Made by a program: the position numbers and the translations under genes | Shown: positions 11,888 to 23,577 of the stretch, piece after piece | How positions within the stretch are numbered: the first letter of the stretch is position 1 | Layout of the letters: the number at the start of each line of letters is the position of its first letter | NCBI GenBank assembly: GCA_946406115.1 | Contig: OX291557.1 | Span: 11,688,501-11,752,500 of the forward strand | DNA: 64,000 bases | Reading direction: 5' to 3' | Origin: Apoda limacodes | Lineage: Eukaryota > Arthropoda > Insecta > Lepidoptera > Limacodidae | The notes under the pieces: model-generated | Databases searched by the model: none | The model's input: the letters and a program-made list of their open reading frames with translations, nothing else | Told to the model about the DNA's origin: nothing

Positions 11888-12390
11888 TATGCCAGACGAA
11901 AGTTTAGCATACGTCAGATAATATTCATTGACTAATATAACCCCTGACATAATAACCTGCATAGTTTTTCTCTTCTATTCAGCTTTGTTATTGTTCTTTG
12001 TATAGCTTTTCCTCCTTCATTTTCCTCAATTCCCGTATAAATGATAGTATTGGAAAACTTTGGTCTACACTCGTGGAACTTTCTTGGTCTACGGATTGAC
12101 TTGCCACGGATTCGTCATCTTATTGCAGAGATTTTAGGATTCCGTTCTCAAGGGCTTGCCAAACAATAAGTTTAGCATACGTTGATAATATTGCGCTACT
12201 CAATATTCATTTATAGATTAATATAACCCCTGACATAATAACCTGCATAGATTTTCTCTTTTGTGGTTTTTCTCGATGTTTTTCTTAATTTTATTCAATT
12301 TCCTTGCCCATGAAAGTAATGGAAAATTGAAATCTACACACGTGGGACTTCCTTGACCCACGGATTGACTTGGCACTGATTCTTTTCTTT
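11888..12390 (+). repeat. Diverged tandem duplication, two units of about 250-270 bp
   Basis: Unit 1 starts at about 11888 and unit 2 at about 12156. Shared, in order: 'agtttagcatacgt', 'taatattca', 'aatataacccctgacata' and 'ataacctgcatag', a 'tggaaaa' segment, 'tctacac.cgtggaactt', 'acggattgacttg' and a 'gattc' end. The order is preserved with scattered substitutions, so this is an old segmental tandem duplication. No coding function is seen. Confidence 0.75.
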
Positions 12391-13308
12391 TAAAACTGTG
12401 AACTGTGAACAACTGGATAATTCCGGGTCCGTATTCCCGGTATAGGTTCTATTATTTACGCAATAAATACAAGCGCAGATTTTAAGAATTTTTTACCGTA
12501 CCTATTAGGTTACCTATTAGTACGGTTAAACCGAAAACATGAGTTACATTTTGTCACAGTTATCTCATATGTAGGTCGTTAATAGCGAACTTGGCCAATT
12601 AACAAAAACAGTAAGTATCTACAAGCTACTCTTCAGTGAAATAAAAAATCCATATACTAATTCAGAACATGGTGTAATTGTGTCCTAAGTGTTTTAAATT
12701 CCTACAAATCCATTCAGCCGTTTCGATGTGATTGTATAACATTTAGCACTACTCAGGAGTGCGAAGGTAATAAGGGCTAAGGAGAAGTCACTCAAGCAGT
12801 TTATATATGATTCTCGCAATTACACGCATTACATTTTTTAATTTGTTTTCTTTTGGTCAATTTTCTAACCAAGAATGACCTACGCTCTCTGCTTTATCCA
12901 GAGAATATCACACAAGTGGAACAACGAGAAACAGAGTGTTTCAATAAATTAGAGACTCTAAAATGTCGACACATTACCAAATGCCGATTGCATCCTTTGC
13001 TGCATAAATATTTATTATGAACGCGGGTTATAATGTATGCATAGGAGCTAAATAGCACTAAACGTATGAGTTGCGCGAAACTATCGAATGAACAAACAAT
13101 CGAACGCAGCTGTGAACCTGTGATTGACATTGCGAAATAATTCTCGAGTCGAGAATCTCGACGTACAATCAGAAGTCGACCTAGTTAGCCACATGGCTGC
13201 ATGTTATCTCATTCTTAAACTTTAATAGTTCGGATTAAGCCCCCACAGTCAAGTGTACATTACGGCAGTAGCAGTGGTAGAAACGTTATACCCGACCAAA
13301 TACGCAAA
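12391..13308. other. Intergenic sequence without a recognised gene
   Basis: A small duplication 'acctattaggtt'/'acctattagtacgg' is seen at 12498-12524. The 78-codon minus-strand frame at 12894-13130 lacks recognisable motifs. Confidence 0.4.
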
Positions 13309-13556
13309 ATACTACTAAGGTGGCAAAAAAGTTAACGGTCCGCCTGATGGTAAGCGGTCACCGCAGCCTATGGACCCTTTCAACACCAGAGCACTTGGCC
13401 GACGCCTTGGAGAGCGTTGCCGACCCTTTAAAAATCTAATAACGAATTTCTTGGAGAACCCCATATTGTAGTTTTTTAAGGAAACCTTGGCAGGGAACTC
13501 ATTCACAACCTAAGCGTTCCCGGGAGGAAGTTCCTCTGAAATCGCACTGTACACTT
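13309..13556 (-). mobile_element. Family-A LINE 3' end, minus strand
   Basis: On the minus strand it encodes the last part of the ORF2 tail (NEFPAKV, then NMGFSKKFVIRFLKGRQR), followed by the family's 3' sequence 'ccatcaggcggaccgtta' and 'ccaccttagtag'. The same 3' end recurs at 19.15, 21.3, 30.06, 38.4, 39.0 and 41.9 kb. The copy at 38.0-38.5 kb links this tail to an RT domain. 5' truncated. Confidence 0.8.
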
Positions 13557-13689
13557 GTGTTTGGTAAGGTTACATGATAAATATCTTTTGTAAGTACTTT
13601 GTCGGATTACGACGTTTCTATGATCGCTATTGCCACATACACACTTGTCTTGTCTTTGCTTCATAATTCAAACTATAAAACAATGATTG

Positions 13690-13772
13690 GTTTTAGACCG
13701 GACGGACATGACGTACGTAAGAACAAGGTCTCGTTTTTGCCATTTCGCAACAGAATCCCAAAAACTGTTAAA
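13690..13772 (+). mobile_element. Family-B repeat, 3' tail fragment
   Basis: 'gaccggacggacatgacg' followed by 'tttttgccatttcgcaac' matches the tail of the copies at 28.15 and 48.53 kb. The rest is absent. Confidence 0.5.
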
Positions 13773-14679
13773 AAAACAAAAAATGCTACTATAACATTGC
13801 GAAATAATGTTTTAAGTTTTTAGCTGCATCATCTCAAAGTTTTAATTATAATTTTTTTTAAAATGAAACGTTTATTTTTTACAATAAACTTTAATCTTCT
13901 TACATAAATAAATGTTATTGTAGCAAGTAATAAAACCTAAAAGTACAAATGTTTTTCGAAGAATTTGAGTAAAATGACGTTATCGATATTTTTATTTTAT
14001 CTTTAAGACAAAATATCAAAATTTTATGAATAAATTATATATAAATTCAAATATTTTGGAATGCCCTATCCCCTTGCTGTCCCAGCCCTAAACTCCTCGG
14101 AGCGGGCACGCGTCATATAAATAAAACGTAGTCAGCAGTAAGTATTAACATTGTTTAGTATGATTCTCAAGGTCACTTAAAGCAGTCCAAGAACATTTAA
14201 AATGTCAAATTTTATGTGTTAACGAAACGTTCTAGATCAAGACATTGACCTATCTCTCCGGCGGATTGCTCTATTAGCAGCTCCGCGCTTGCGCACTACC
14301 TACAGTTAGCTGTCGATGCCAAAAGGAACGCGTTGTTACAAATATAATATGCCGAGTGGAGATATTTTTGCCGGTGCAGCTGTCGAAAACGGCCGCGACT
14401 CATTTGGCACATGTTTGATCTCTTACTCATTCTATGTAAAACTCGCCATAAAAATGAGGATTTCATGAACTCGTAGCTCGCTGTTTTGAGCAATTCCTTA
14501 AACATTAACTTTGCGTTAAATGTTGTTTTATTACTTATGCTTATGTTACCATTCTCCATTGTGTTAATTACTTTATTATTATTAACTAACACTTCTCTAA
14601 AGCTTTACTACACAGAAATCAGTTATCGGTGTAGGATTCCTACAACAACTCCTTAATTACAGTATGGACGTTTGATGTA
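13773..14679. other. Intergenic sequence without a recognised gene
   Basis: A 98-codon minus-strand frame (14296-14592) is the longest here and has no recognisable domain. A TATAAATA string at 14116-14123 and a TCAAGGTCA string at 14167-14175 are noted, but neither has a gene beside it. Confidence 0.35.
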
Positions 14680-14850
14680 GCAAGCTATAGATGTAGCTAT
14701 CGTTCGGCAACGTAAATAATTTAAACTTAATTTCTTTTTTAAATGATTTATAGTTATTTCTGCGGGAACTTTTTAATTTTGCGGTATAAAATATAGCCCA
14801 TGTCCTTCTCCAGCTCTTCAACTATTACTATTATCACGCCGCGGTCGGAC
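14680..14850 (+). mobile_element. Family-D interspersed repeat fragment
   Basis: 'gatgtagctatcgttcgg', 'ttatagttatttctgcgg', 'agcccatgtccttctcc' and 'agctcttcaactattact' match the order in the copy at 46.37 kb. Confidence 0.55.
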
Positions 14851-15045
14851 TCCTCTTCTCCCGAATCCACGACATCTTGTGATATATTTAATAAAAGATT
14901 CTTGTAGGAGCACTTGTAATTTTATTGGTAAATAAAGATTAGGTTGAAGAGTTCATAAATGGACCTACAAAAATAGAATCTAAACAATGATGTTAGTTCT
15001 CAAAAATAGTTAAATCGTCCTATTGAAAAATAATTTTGAATTTGA
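14851..15045 (+). mobile_element. Possible LINE 3' tail
   Basis: The segment ends 'gtcctattgaaaaataat' followed by 'tttgaatttgaaaa', a simple-repeat tail of the kind found at CR1-type LINE 3' ends. No coding part survives. Confidence 0.35.
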
Positions 15046-15739
15046 AAATTAGGCCAAAATGCAAGTAAAAATTAAAAGTAAAGCATTGTAGAGGTCGACT
15101 TCCACAAGGCTCTATAAAGGTTTAATGTAACACTATTCAAAATTAAAGCTCAGTTGGTCGTCAGTAGCGTCTTGAGCAAACAAAACAAACAAAGCAATTC
15201 ACTTTCGCAAGTACTAGAAGATATAATTAGTATCAATACATATTATAAAACAAATAAATATCATCGCACGGCTTCTGTCTGTCTAACGGTACTTTAACTT
15301 AAATACTAACGTACTAGTTTTATCAAGGGAGGAAGTGGTTCACGAGGAAGATTCAGGTGTATAATTTATTAGTTTGTTACGAAATATGGTATCAAGTCTA
15401 TAGAAAAACATGTAAACTACGATTCAAATGGTTTTTTTCGTTGATTTATCAGCTGTATTAGATAATATATCCAATCAACAATGCAGATATTCTGCTTATT
15501 CCGTCTTGTAAATAAACATTGGCTCACACTAGAAGACAGCTTTTGTATCTAAAAAATATTTTAAATATTAATGACGGATTACAGAAAGAAAAAAGAAAAT
15601 TCCAGTAAATGACGACCTTACCGGATCTTATCGCGGGAGACATTGACATAGGCACCTATTTTCTTCTGTCTTATTTTGTCTCGGGCTCTATGAACTTAAT
15701 TTGGATTTCTCGCTTCCACGCTTTATTGGTCTTTTTTTT
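15046..15739. other. Intergenic sequence without a recognised gene
   Basis: AT-rich sequence. No open frame with recognisable motifs, and no clear repeat besides the SINE head that follows. Confidence 0.4.
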
Positions 15740-15811
15740 GTTGTGCGGAGATTGAACCTGCCTCCCTCGTTTCCGTAGATAGTCTTCACTACCAACAAAG
15801 CCAAGGAGCCG
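15740..15811 (-). mobile_element. tRNA-derived SINE head, minus strand
   Basis: On the minus strand, 'ttggctttgttggtagtga' resembles Pol III box A and GGTTCAATCTC (15748-15758) resembles box B, spaced about as in a tRNA. No cloverleaf with a proper anticodon stem can be drawn, so this is a SINE or tRNA pseudogene and not a tRNA gene. The body after box B does not match the 4.3-kb SINE. Confidence 0.55.
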
Positions 15812-17682
15812 TCAAACGTATATATCTTTGCTGCAAAAAGAACTCCTAATAGACTTTATTATCGATATCGATACGCATGACGTCAGTGCTAAATCAATCT
15901 TTATCGTAATTAAATGATTACATATTTTACACAAAATATCCCCCAAATCTTGATTTAGCAATGAACTATGGTATTAAATATTTATATATAAACTACAATT
16001 CAAATTGATTGATTACCGTTGAGGGTGTAGTTTGAGGCCCGAAGCGCAGCTGAGGGCCTTAAAACACACGAGGTGGGAATCGTCTTTATCCCGAGTGATA
16101 CATAGTGCTTTACACTACAAATGCAAGGATAATAAAATATAATTAATTAATTCACTTTTATAAACATAGATGGCGCTGTACCGAATAATTACAAGCTAAG
16201 TTATGTTTTCTGTTGTTTATAAATAGTGAGTTATTTTTTTTTTAATTGAAACTGGTTCACTTTTATAATCACAGATGGCAAAAACGTACTTTCGACCCTA
16301 TTTTTGACTATGCATGAAGGTTCTTTCAGAGCATGAGTAGTGTAAAAGACATTACTGTACCATGTTTTATGCAAATAAATAAATATGAATAACTAAAGGT
16401 TAGCTGTCAGTTCCTTGAACCATTGCTTGTCTAACTAGATATTGTAAAACAGAAATCATCGTTACCGACTGCTGGTGCGTGGCTGATGTTTTTTTTTATA
16501 CTTAGGTGGGTACACTAGGGCTTTACCCCGTTCGCATAGGGGAAAATACATTCAAACATTTTCTTCAAATATTTCAAAATCTATATCGTTTTCTCAATTC
16601 CATTTTTTTTCTTCACTTCGGATATGAACGAAATCAACTACCTAACTAATTGTTATATAAACAATTATTCCCACAATCTTCCGAGAATATTCAAGCGTTT
16701 TAGAGGAAAGTTTGTTTAATCCTTTCTATATTACAATCGACATAGATCAAACAATGCTTGTGCATATTTTTTTCACCAGACTCAGTAAACAATATCTAAA
16801 TTGATACTAAATCAGACTAACTGCTTTATAGAATTTTACTTTTATCACGTAGGTAACCTTGTATTAGGCCTTTCATATTAAGAGTTGGCCTTGAAAGCTA
16901 TAAAAATCCAAGTGGATCCCTAACGACAATATGGGGTTCTTTAACAATGGAGTAATTTAAGGCTCTTGCAGCCTATAATGATGGGAGATAAAACTGAAAA
17001 AAGCTGACATTCTAGAGAAAGTCTTTGCGGAACATTCAGAAATAGACAGGAATTATAAGAGCACCCGAACTCCTTCGCCCTGCCAAAGATAAAAAGAAAT
17101 ACACAAAGCTGACTGCCAACATTCAGTAGTTGAAGAGGTACTCTTAACAAGAGCAGATCTAATATCAATTAATATTACCGTAACTTATTAACTGACACAG
17201 TAGTGTAGTATATGTATATAATAGTTAAAAATGTTTGATATACAGGTACATTATATGTATACAACCAGTATCCTATTTTTTAAACAGTAAGGGTACACCT
17301 TCATGCGACAAATTAAGACAGTACGCAGCTAATGTTCCATAAATATTTTGTGGTTTCCGTATTTGATTTCCTAATAAATTGTAACAATTACTATGAGCGG
17401 GTACATTTAGAACGCCATTAAACCGAATAATAGTTACGACTTCCGGTCTTAAAGAATTAAGGTTACTGTACACTCACCACAAAACGTCAACAGCTACATG
17501 TAGTACATACATACATAACTTGCTTGTAGTTGAATAAAATACCGTTTCATTAATAAAAAAAAAACTGTTATTGAGATGCATGTACTCACAAAAACAATAT
17601 TAATAAAGGAGATCTATTCTCTCAACAACTCAATCGCACACTATTTTACTAACTAGACCTTCTTACTGTCATGTACCCACGT
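15812..17682. other. Intergenic sequence, possible gene relics
   Basis: Two stretches have protein-like composition. On the plus strand, about 16990-17170, one frame reads ADILEKVFAEHSEIDRNYK and later VVEEVLLTRADLIS around a stop. On the minus strand, 17273-17473 has a 66-codon frame with EVVTIIRFNGVLNVP and YGTLAAYCLNLSHEGVP. I cannot assign either to a family. The remainder is AT-rich. Confidence 0.25.
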
Positions 17683-18498
17683 AGAGGTGGCCCTAGGGCG
17701 GTTCGACAGGCGCGACCGCACAGGGCGCTGTCATATAGGGGGCGCTAAAATGGAGCACCGATCGTCGCATAGACATTAAACCCAACTACCCCAGTACCAT
17801 TTCACCTTACCTAATAATTGATATAATTTACTTTAGAATTAGATCAACAATCAACATCATTAATAAAATAAATTATTGCCGGATTATTAAGAGAAAACAT
17901 TATTCCCGAATGTGTATGAATTGTGGACATCACTACCAAATGTTGATAAACATTCCTGGAACAGTGGCTATAGGTGAAACTAGGTATTAATAAATTAAAA
18001 CTCATTTACGTTCAAATCATGAGTCAGTTACTAAGATAGTGTAATATTTTTAAAATTTCGCGACTTGTACACATTTTTTAAGAAACAGGACAAAACCCTG
18101 TAAATATTGCGAGGTTAGATGTTTAGAATGAGTCTCATGCACTTTGTTCCTAGAAAATGGCAGCATGCATGAGGCCAAATAATTATACAAAAAAATTTGC
18201 AAGTGCAAAAGCAAGGCAGATGAAATGGGTTTTAAATTAAAGGAAAATTATTAGATTGGCACTAGCTTAGCTTAGATAGATTCGTATATCAAAAAAGTAT
18301 TTTCAGCATTACCTTATCGTCAATTACTTGATCCTTAACTCTACTTAGGTGAACACACAGAAGGTAACCTTACCAAAATAGCTGATGATAGTACGGAACA
18401 TTTAGTCCCGACTCGCACTTAGCCGATTTTTAACTGCATATTAGGGGGCGCCACATTTAAATCTTGCACCACCTACAAACTTTCTGGGGCCGCCTCTG
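17683..18498. mobile_element. Possible hAT-like non-autonomous element
   Basis: The left tip AGAGGTGGCCCTAG and right tip (reverse complement) AGAGGCGGCCCCAG are inverted and resemble hAT-type ends. Both sides carry 'agggggcgc' just inside. No 8-bp target-site duplication is visible, so these could be ends of two separate fragments. A family-B scrap (18393-18434, minus) lies inside. Confidence 0.35.
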
Positions 18499-19153
18499 TT
18501 CATACTTTCGGCTTGATTTTTCTAAAAAAATACAATTAACTTCTCACTTTTTATAAGAGCTTTATATAAAGCTCACATACCATAATAGTTCATTTTAAAG
18601 TTTGATATAGTTTACATTCCGCTGCGGCATGGAGCGTGCCAAGAAGGAATTAGGGTGTAAACTGAGGCCGAGAGGTGATAAACAGGGGGGCCGTCGAGGT
18701 CAGTTGCTTCTACACATGCATACTGGCAGCTCTCTCACTGACCACCACATTAGACAACAAATTCATTTTAAGTAGGATAATATATAATTAAAAAGAAAAT
18801 GCCTGACAAGTTAATTTTTTCTTCATTTCAAAAAATATGGACTATCCGGACAATGGTCTAATGTACGTTTTCTTCTTTATTTCGGAATATTGCAGTTATA
18901 GGTTATGCTGAAACCAAAAAAACTCCGACTTGGAAAATTGAGTCAAAAATATGATTATAATTTTTTTTAACAAATAAATATTCTCGTTCACTATGTTTAA
19001 AGTTTCGTCTGGTCGTTATTGGGCCCTTCATAAACCTGAGGCCAGACTTCAGACTCGACGCCTGCTAATGTTGAGATTCAAACTTATGATGATCAGTATG
19101 GTCTGTGTCAGTACCTTAACTAAATACCTAAGACTAGAACAGAAAAAAAGGGT
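18499..19153. other. Intergenic sequence without a recognised gene
   Basis: The short frame at 18993-19175 partly overlaps the LINE that follows. Nothing else is recognised. Confidence 0.4.
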
Positions 19154-19491
19154 TCTGAGGAATTGTTCGAATTGAAGCCCACGTCTACTTTCTACCGTCG
19201 CACCGCTCGCCATCGACAGGGAATTCATTCTCACACTTTAGAACCGAAATGGTCGCGTACAGTGGCGGTTTCAGAGAAACTTCCTTCTGCTTGGGTTGTG
19301 GAATGAGCTCCCTGCCAAGGTTTGCTCTAAGGTCTACAGTATGGGGTTCTTTAAGAAAGAAGATATTAGATTTTTGAAGGGCGGTAACGCGCGAGTGATA
19401 CTAATGGTGTTGGAAGTGTCCATAGGCTACGGTAACCGCTTACCATCAGGTGGACCGTGAGCTTGTTTTTCATGTTAGTGGCATAAAAAAA
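19154..19491 (+). mobile_element. Family-A LINE 3' end
   Basis: The beginning can be read, with frame changes, as SEELF-type, then FYRRTARHRQ and a GLWNELPAKV-type segment. This is the ORF2 tail of family A. It is followed by 'gcgcgagtgatactaatgg', 'taccatcaggtggaccgtg' and a short A-run. Same strand and layout as the copy at 21.3 kb. Confidence 0.75.
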
Positions 19492-19664
19492 GCGTTTCGC
19501 AAATTATAAAAACTTTTTAGTTAAAAACTTTTACTGCATTTCACTTTTAGCGATCCCTAGCGTCAACTGAAAGTCGCTAGTGTGCGGTGGTTTTTATGGA
19601 ATATTCTCCTCTTTTTCAAGTGTTGAGCTACAAATTAACAAAGGTATACCGAGATTTAATTTCT

Positions 19665-19760
19665 TTATAGGGTTCCGTATACTAATTGCAAAAACAGAAC
19701 TCGATACAGTTTCGATATGTTTATCCGTTCGTCTGCATGTCACAGCCATACAATTACACC
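19665..19760 (-). mobile_element. Family-B repeat fragment, minus strand
   Basis: 'tatagggttccgtata', then 'ccgttcgtctgcatgtcac', in the same order as the 37.0-kb minus-strand copy. Confidence 0.5.
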
Positions 19761-19809
19761 CTCTTAGCAACAGCTACCGTTAACCGCCATAGAGGTTTTT
19801 TAACAAAAT

Positions 19810-20047
19810 AAGAAAAAAGAAACAGTAGTAGTTGGCGTTTTTTGCGACTTATCGAAGGCGTTTGATTGTGTCGATCATCATACGTTGTTAGCTAAACTAA
19901 AATATTATGGTGTTAGAAATAAATCCCTTGAACTTGTAGAATCATACCTAAGCAATAGAATTCAAAAAGTGGTTATAAATGGTGCTCAATCTCAGGGATC
20001 TCTAGTGAAACTAGGTGTACCACAAGGGTCAATATTAGGGCCTTTGC
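19810..20047 (+). pseudogene. LINE reverse-transcriptase fragment
   Basis: An open frame starts at about 19810 with the RT fingers/palm region of a CR1-type non-LTR element: VFCDLSKAFDCVDHHTLL (catalytic motif A, with the first Asp in FCDLSKAFD), YGVRNKSLELVESYLSNR, and GVPQGSILGPL (RT motif B region). The sequence stops matching after GPL, so the YxDD motif and everything C-terminal are lost. It differs clearly from the family-A RT at the window end (GVPQGSVLSPTLF), so this is a different LINE family. There is no real start codon and no evidence of expression. Confidence 0.85.
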
Positions 20048-21300
20048 AATCTGAAAAACAATAGGCAATTGAAATATTACATAAATATTGATTGTTTTTT
20101 TTTTAATCAAACTATTTACATTGTAAATCTTGTTTATTTAATATTTCAATACAAAACATGTATATATTAGTTGATACACTATAATTTTATTTTTCGTTTG
20201 TGATTTAACAAACATTACCTATTGGACGCACGCAATAAAACAGTATTGTAATTAGTTTGTAAAGCTAGCTGTAGTTAATTTACTTGACGATTCGAAAGTG
20301 TTCTTATAGTAACCCATTTGGATAAAAAGATTTTGATTTTTGTTTTTTACAGTGCAACAATCTTTTCTGACCTTCTGACTTTCGGTGTTTAGTCGCTATA
20401 TGGTGACGTTTTAATTGTTTTTTAATCTTACAGCATTTTAAAATGGCGACTGAAGTTTTGATTTTAAACCACATCTAACTCACTCCAGACCAAGTTATCG
20501 TTTACCCTCATACACACAGGTACGGATAGTGCCCACCACATTTCATTCCTCACCCACCGCTCTGTTATAAGCTTTTAACATGGAGGGCGCCCACATTTTT
20601 TTTTCTTTATTATTATACATATATTGTACTGCGATTCAAATAGTACATGATACTATGCTCTAAGGATCAAGAGGAGTCTAAACTAAACCTCAATTATAAG
20701 AAGCCATAAAGCCATTTTACTTTTCTCTTTTGAGAAACTAATATAGGTGCGGAAAATATAACCCTGTCTTTCTTGTCGTGCATGTGTTTTTTTATGTTCA
20801 CATAAACACGACTACATTATGTAGGCACGTATATACCTACCGCTTTTACAGACATCGTTTATACGTTAATTGAACCCAGCTGTTTATGTTTATCGAAATA
20901 AAGATTGCATTTTTCGTTTGATCAGTAGAATCTAAAACGTTAACGTTTCTAGAGTATTTACTTTCAATATAATATATTTATTTGTCTAGAAATAGACCTG
21001 TGACTGGTCTAAGGAAGAACACTATTTATTAGCAAATCATCGATTATCGATAGTAATTTTGATGTTCCTCATCATCGATGTTTCATGATAAATTTGTAAA
21101 ATGACATACAAAAGCACTTGAATCATCACATTTATTGATCACTACATAAATTCCAACCTACAGCAATACGTAGGTACCTGCCTACGTATTTCACTGTGTA
21201 TTTAAACAAAAATTGCAATGATTGTAGGTATTAATCGAAATAAGAAACATTTAGACAAACTTTTTTATTCAACACAAAAATGTTGCAATTTAACCAAACA
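20048..21300. other. Intergenic sequence with one MITE end
   Basis: At 20350 'cagtgcaacaatcttttctg' is the left end of the MITE family seen complete at 23.58 and 40.44 kb, with 'acagcattttaaaatggcga' inside; its right end is missing. The remainder is AT-rich and without genes. Confidence 0.45.
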
Positions 21301-21505
21301 CTTGGGTTGTGGAATGAGCTCTCTGCTAAGGTTTTTACCAAGGACTACAGTACGGGGTTCTCCAAGAAAGAATTTATTAGATTTCTGAAGGGTTGACAAC
21401 GCGCGAGTGATACCTCTGGTGTTCCAAGCGTCCATAGCCTACGGTGACCGCTTACCATCAGGCGGACCGTAAGCTTGTTTGCTAACTTAGTGGTATAAAA
21501 AAAAA
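21301..21505 (+). mobile_element. Family-A LINE 3' end
   Basis: Starts within the LWNEL-type codons ('cttgggttgtggaatgagct'), continues through the KEFIRFLKG-type segment, then 'gcgcgagtgatacctctgg', 'taccatcaggcggaccgta' and 'agtggt' with an A-run. Severely 5' truncated. Confidence 0.8.
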
Positions 21506-22295
21506 CTGCCGAACTCTCGCTTGCCTAAGACAGAAGATCAATGATCACTGATCACCTCTACGTGCCTTGTCACCATGACACATCCCAGAGGCTGCTGTCC
21601 CGCACGAGATCCATAAAGTGTCCAATGTAATGGCTATCAATAATGACCGAATTTACGATCCATCGTACCAGTTTACGACGTATTGGCAAGCAGCCGGTAC
21701 GGTAACGCGTGCTCATTGTACAATCGTACACGAATTTTCACGTCTAAAATAGATTCCTGAATAGGAAATAGACGTAGGTACATCAATATTTAAAAACACA
21801 GAGAACATAACATATTTCAAAAGAGGTAATGATTATTTAGTCCTCTAAATCATTATCATTATTGACTTAAACTTCCAACGCCATAAAAACCGAACAGTAC
21901 CTACAATCTGTACGCCATTGAAGGCGTCTAGACCGAGCAATTGTCAAGTAAGGTGCGTGGTGGAACGGGGGTTGAGCGCACCCGACTACTATAATGTTGA
22001 CATATAACTAGTCAGTTGCTGTCTAGTCATTGGTGTATGCTTACATTTTGTCGCGGCGTAATGACTTCTCGAAGTTGTTGGCAGAATGACTGACTGTATA
22101 AATGAAATTAGTGTTTCGTTTGTGGTTAAATTTAAATACAACAAATCGAAAGCCAAATGCAACGAGGGAAAATTAATCGCAAAAGTAAACAGTCTTAATA
22201 AAACATCTTAAATACACTGCCTATAAAAAGATGGCCAATCAATAAGATTCGGATATTTGCTGCGCAATTAGTCTGTAGGTATTTTATTTTCATGT
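21506..22295. other. Intergenic sequence with a two-copy repeat
   Basis: 21915-21995 contains 'gcgtctagaccgagcaat' and 'gagcgcacccgactac', also found at 47.15-47.22 kb. No gene seen. Confidence 0.4.
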
Positions 22296-22669
22296 TTTTA
22301 GGGTTCGCAACCTCAAAATGAAAAAAATGGCCCTCTCATAGGTCCGATCAGCTGTCTAGAGCCTTTTTATCAGAAACGCGCTCAGAAATTTGTAGCTATA
22401 ACATAAAAAAAATTTGGGATTACATACTTACATTTTGCAGTTGGTGAATTGACCGTCATGTATAGGTGTACATTATGTCAACTACAAACTGAAGTTTGTC
22501 GTTTAATCCGAGTTTGAGGGAAAATTTAAAATATAAGTACGTACTAAGAAAAACGGACAAAAATTTTCGAGGCATAATTTCCGTGATGAACAAACGAACG
22601 ACATACGGAACCATCGGCACAGAATAATTAATTGCTCTCGGTGCGCAAATCAGACTCTCGCCCCGACGT
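22296..22669 (-). mobile_element. Family-B repeat, decayed, minus strand
   Basis: It begins 'ttagggttcgcaacc' and ends near 'ggtgcgcaaatcagactctc', a degraded version of the palindromic head. The interior retains 'tttatcagaaacgcg', comparable to 'tttctcaggaacgcg' at 47.8 kb. Confidence 0.5.
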
Positions 22670-23006
22670 CTTTTTTAATGTCATTGACATCATTGGCTAA
22701 GAACAGATTCATGTAAACACATTTATTTATTTTTAAAGAATAAAAAACACATCTCTTAAAAAAGAAGTTGTTTCTTTATCAAAAGTTTTTCAACAATTCA
22801 ACATGTTTTAAAAATATTATGTGCATAATTTGAAACGAAATCTTAAATCCTTTTATGTTCAATGGACACGTAGTCTATTATACACAATTCAGTTTGTTTA
22901 AATCAAAAGTCAAAACAATAGCAATTGAAATTAACACTAATTTACGTACGTTTGCATACTTCGGTAGGAAATAACTATAAACTGTGTATAATATTATAAT
23001 ATTACA

Positions 23007-23425
23007 ATGGACATTATACTACACACAACAAAAGGTTTTCATGAAGTCTGAAGCCTTAAGGCGCAGTGCCGTCCTAACTAGTGCCGCCAATTGATATTTA
23101 AAAATGTTACAAATCAATTATTTATAACTAGTTATAAGCAATTTTTACAAGGTTCATCGTTTCTGGAATATATATGTGAGTTGTACATAGCGTTTCTGCT
23201 ATAAGTGGCCGTTTTACGAGAAACCATATCTGCAACTCACAGATACATAACGTTCTAAAAATAACTTATACCTAGTTCTAAATAATTGATTTGTAACATT
23301 TTTGAAATATGTTTTGTACAAAGAGGATATAAAGAATATCTTTTGGCGGCGCTAGTTAGGTAGGTACTGCGCCTTAAGGCTTTAGACTTTATTAACGCCT
23401 TTTTTGTGTGTAGTATAATGTCCAT
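23007..23425. mobile_element. 419-bp fold-back element (MITE)
   Basis: The termini ATGGACATTATACTACACAC are inverted at both ends. The inverted similarity continues inward on both arms: 'ccttaaggcgcagt', 'ctagtgccgcc', 'tgttacaaatcaattattt' and 'taactagttataag' each recur as their complement in the right half. The whole element can therefore fold into a long imperfect hairpin. Non-coding. A half copy lies at 60.30-60.49 kb. Confidence 0.8.
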
Positions 23426-23577
23426 GCCTTCATAATATTAAACTCACTTCACAGGTATTTCTTTACTAGATAAACTAGTAAAACAATTATTTAACTTAAC
23501 TTTTTTTGATACGATATTATTTCTTTAAGATGAGATGATTATTCGTACTTATGTGTTGTGCCTTATAAATAACATTA

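Noticed and set aside
14116..14175. TATAAATA plus TCAAGGTCA (FTZ-F1-type site) as a promoter
   Set aside because: Each string is short and common in AT-rich DNA, no initiator lies at the right distance, and no gene follows.
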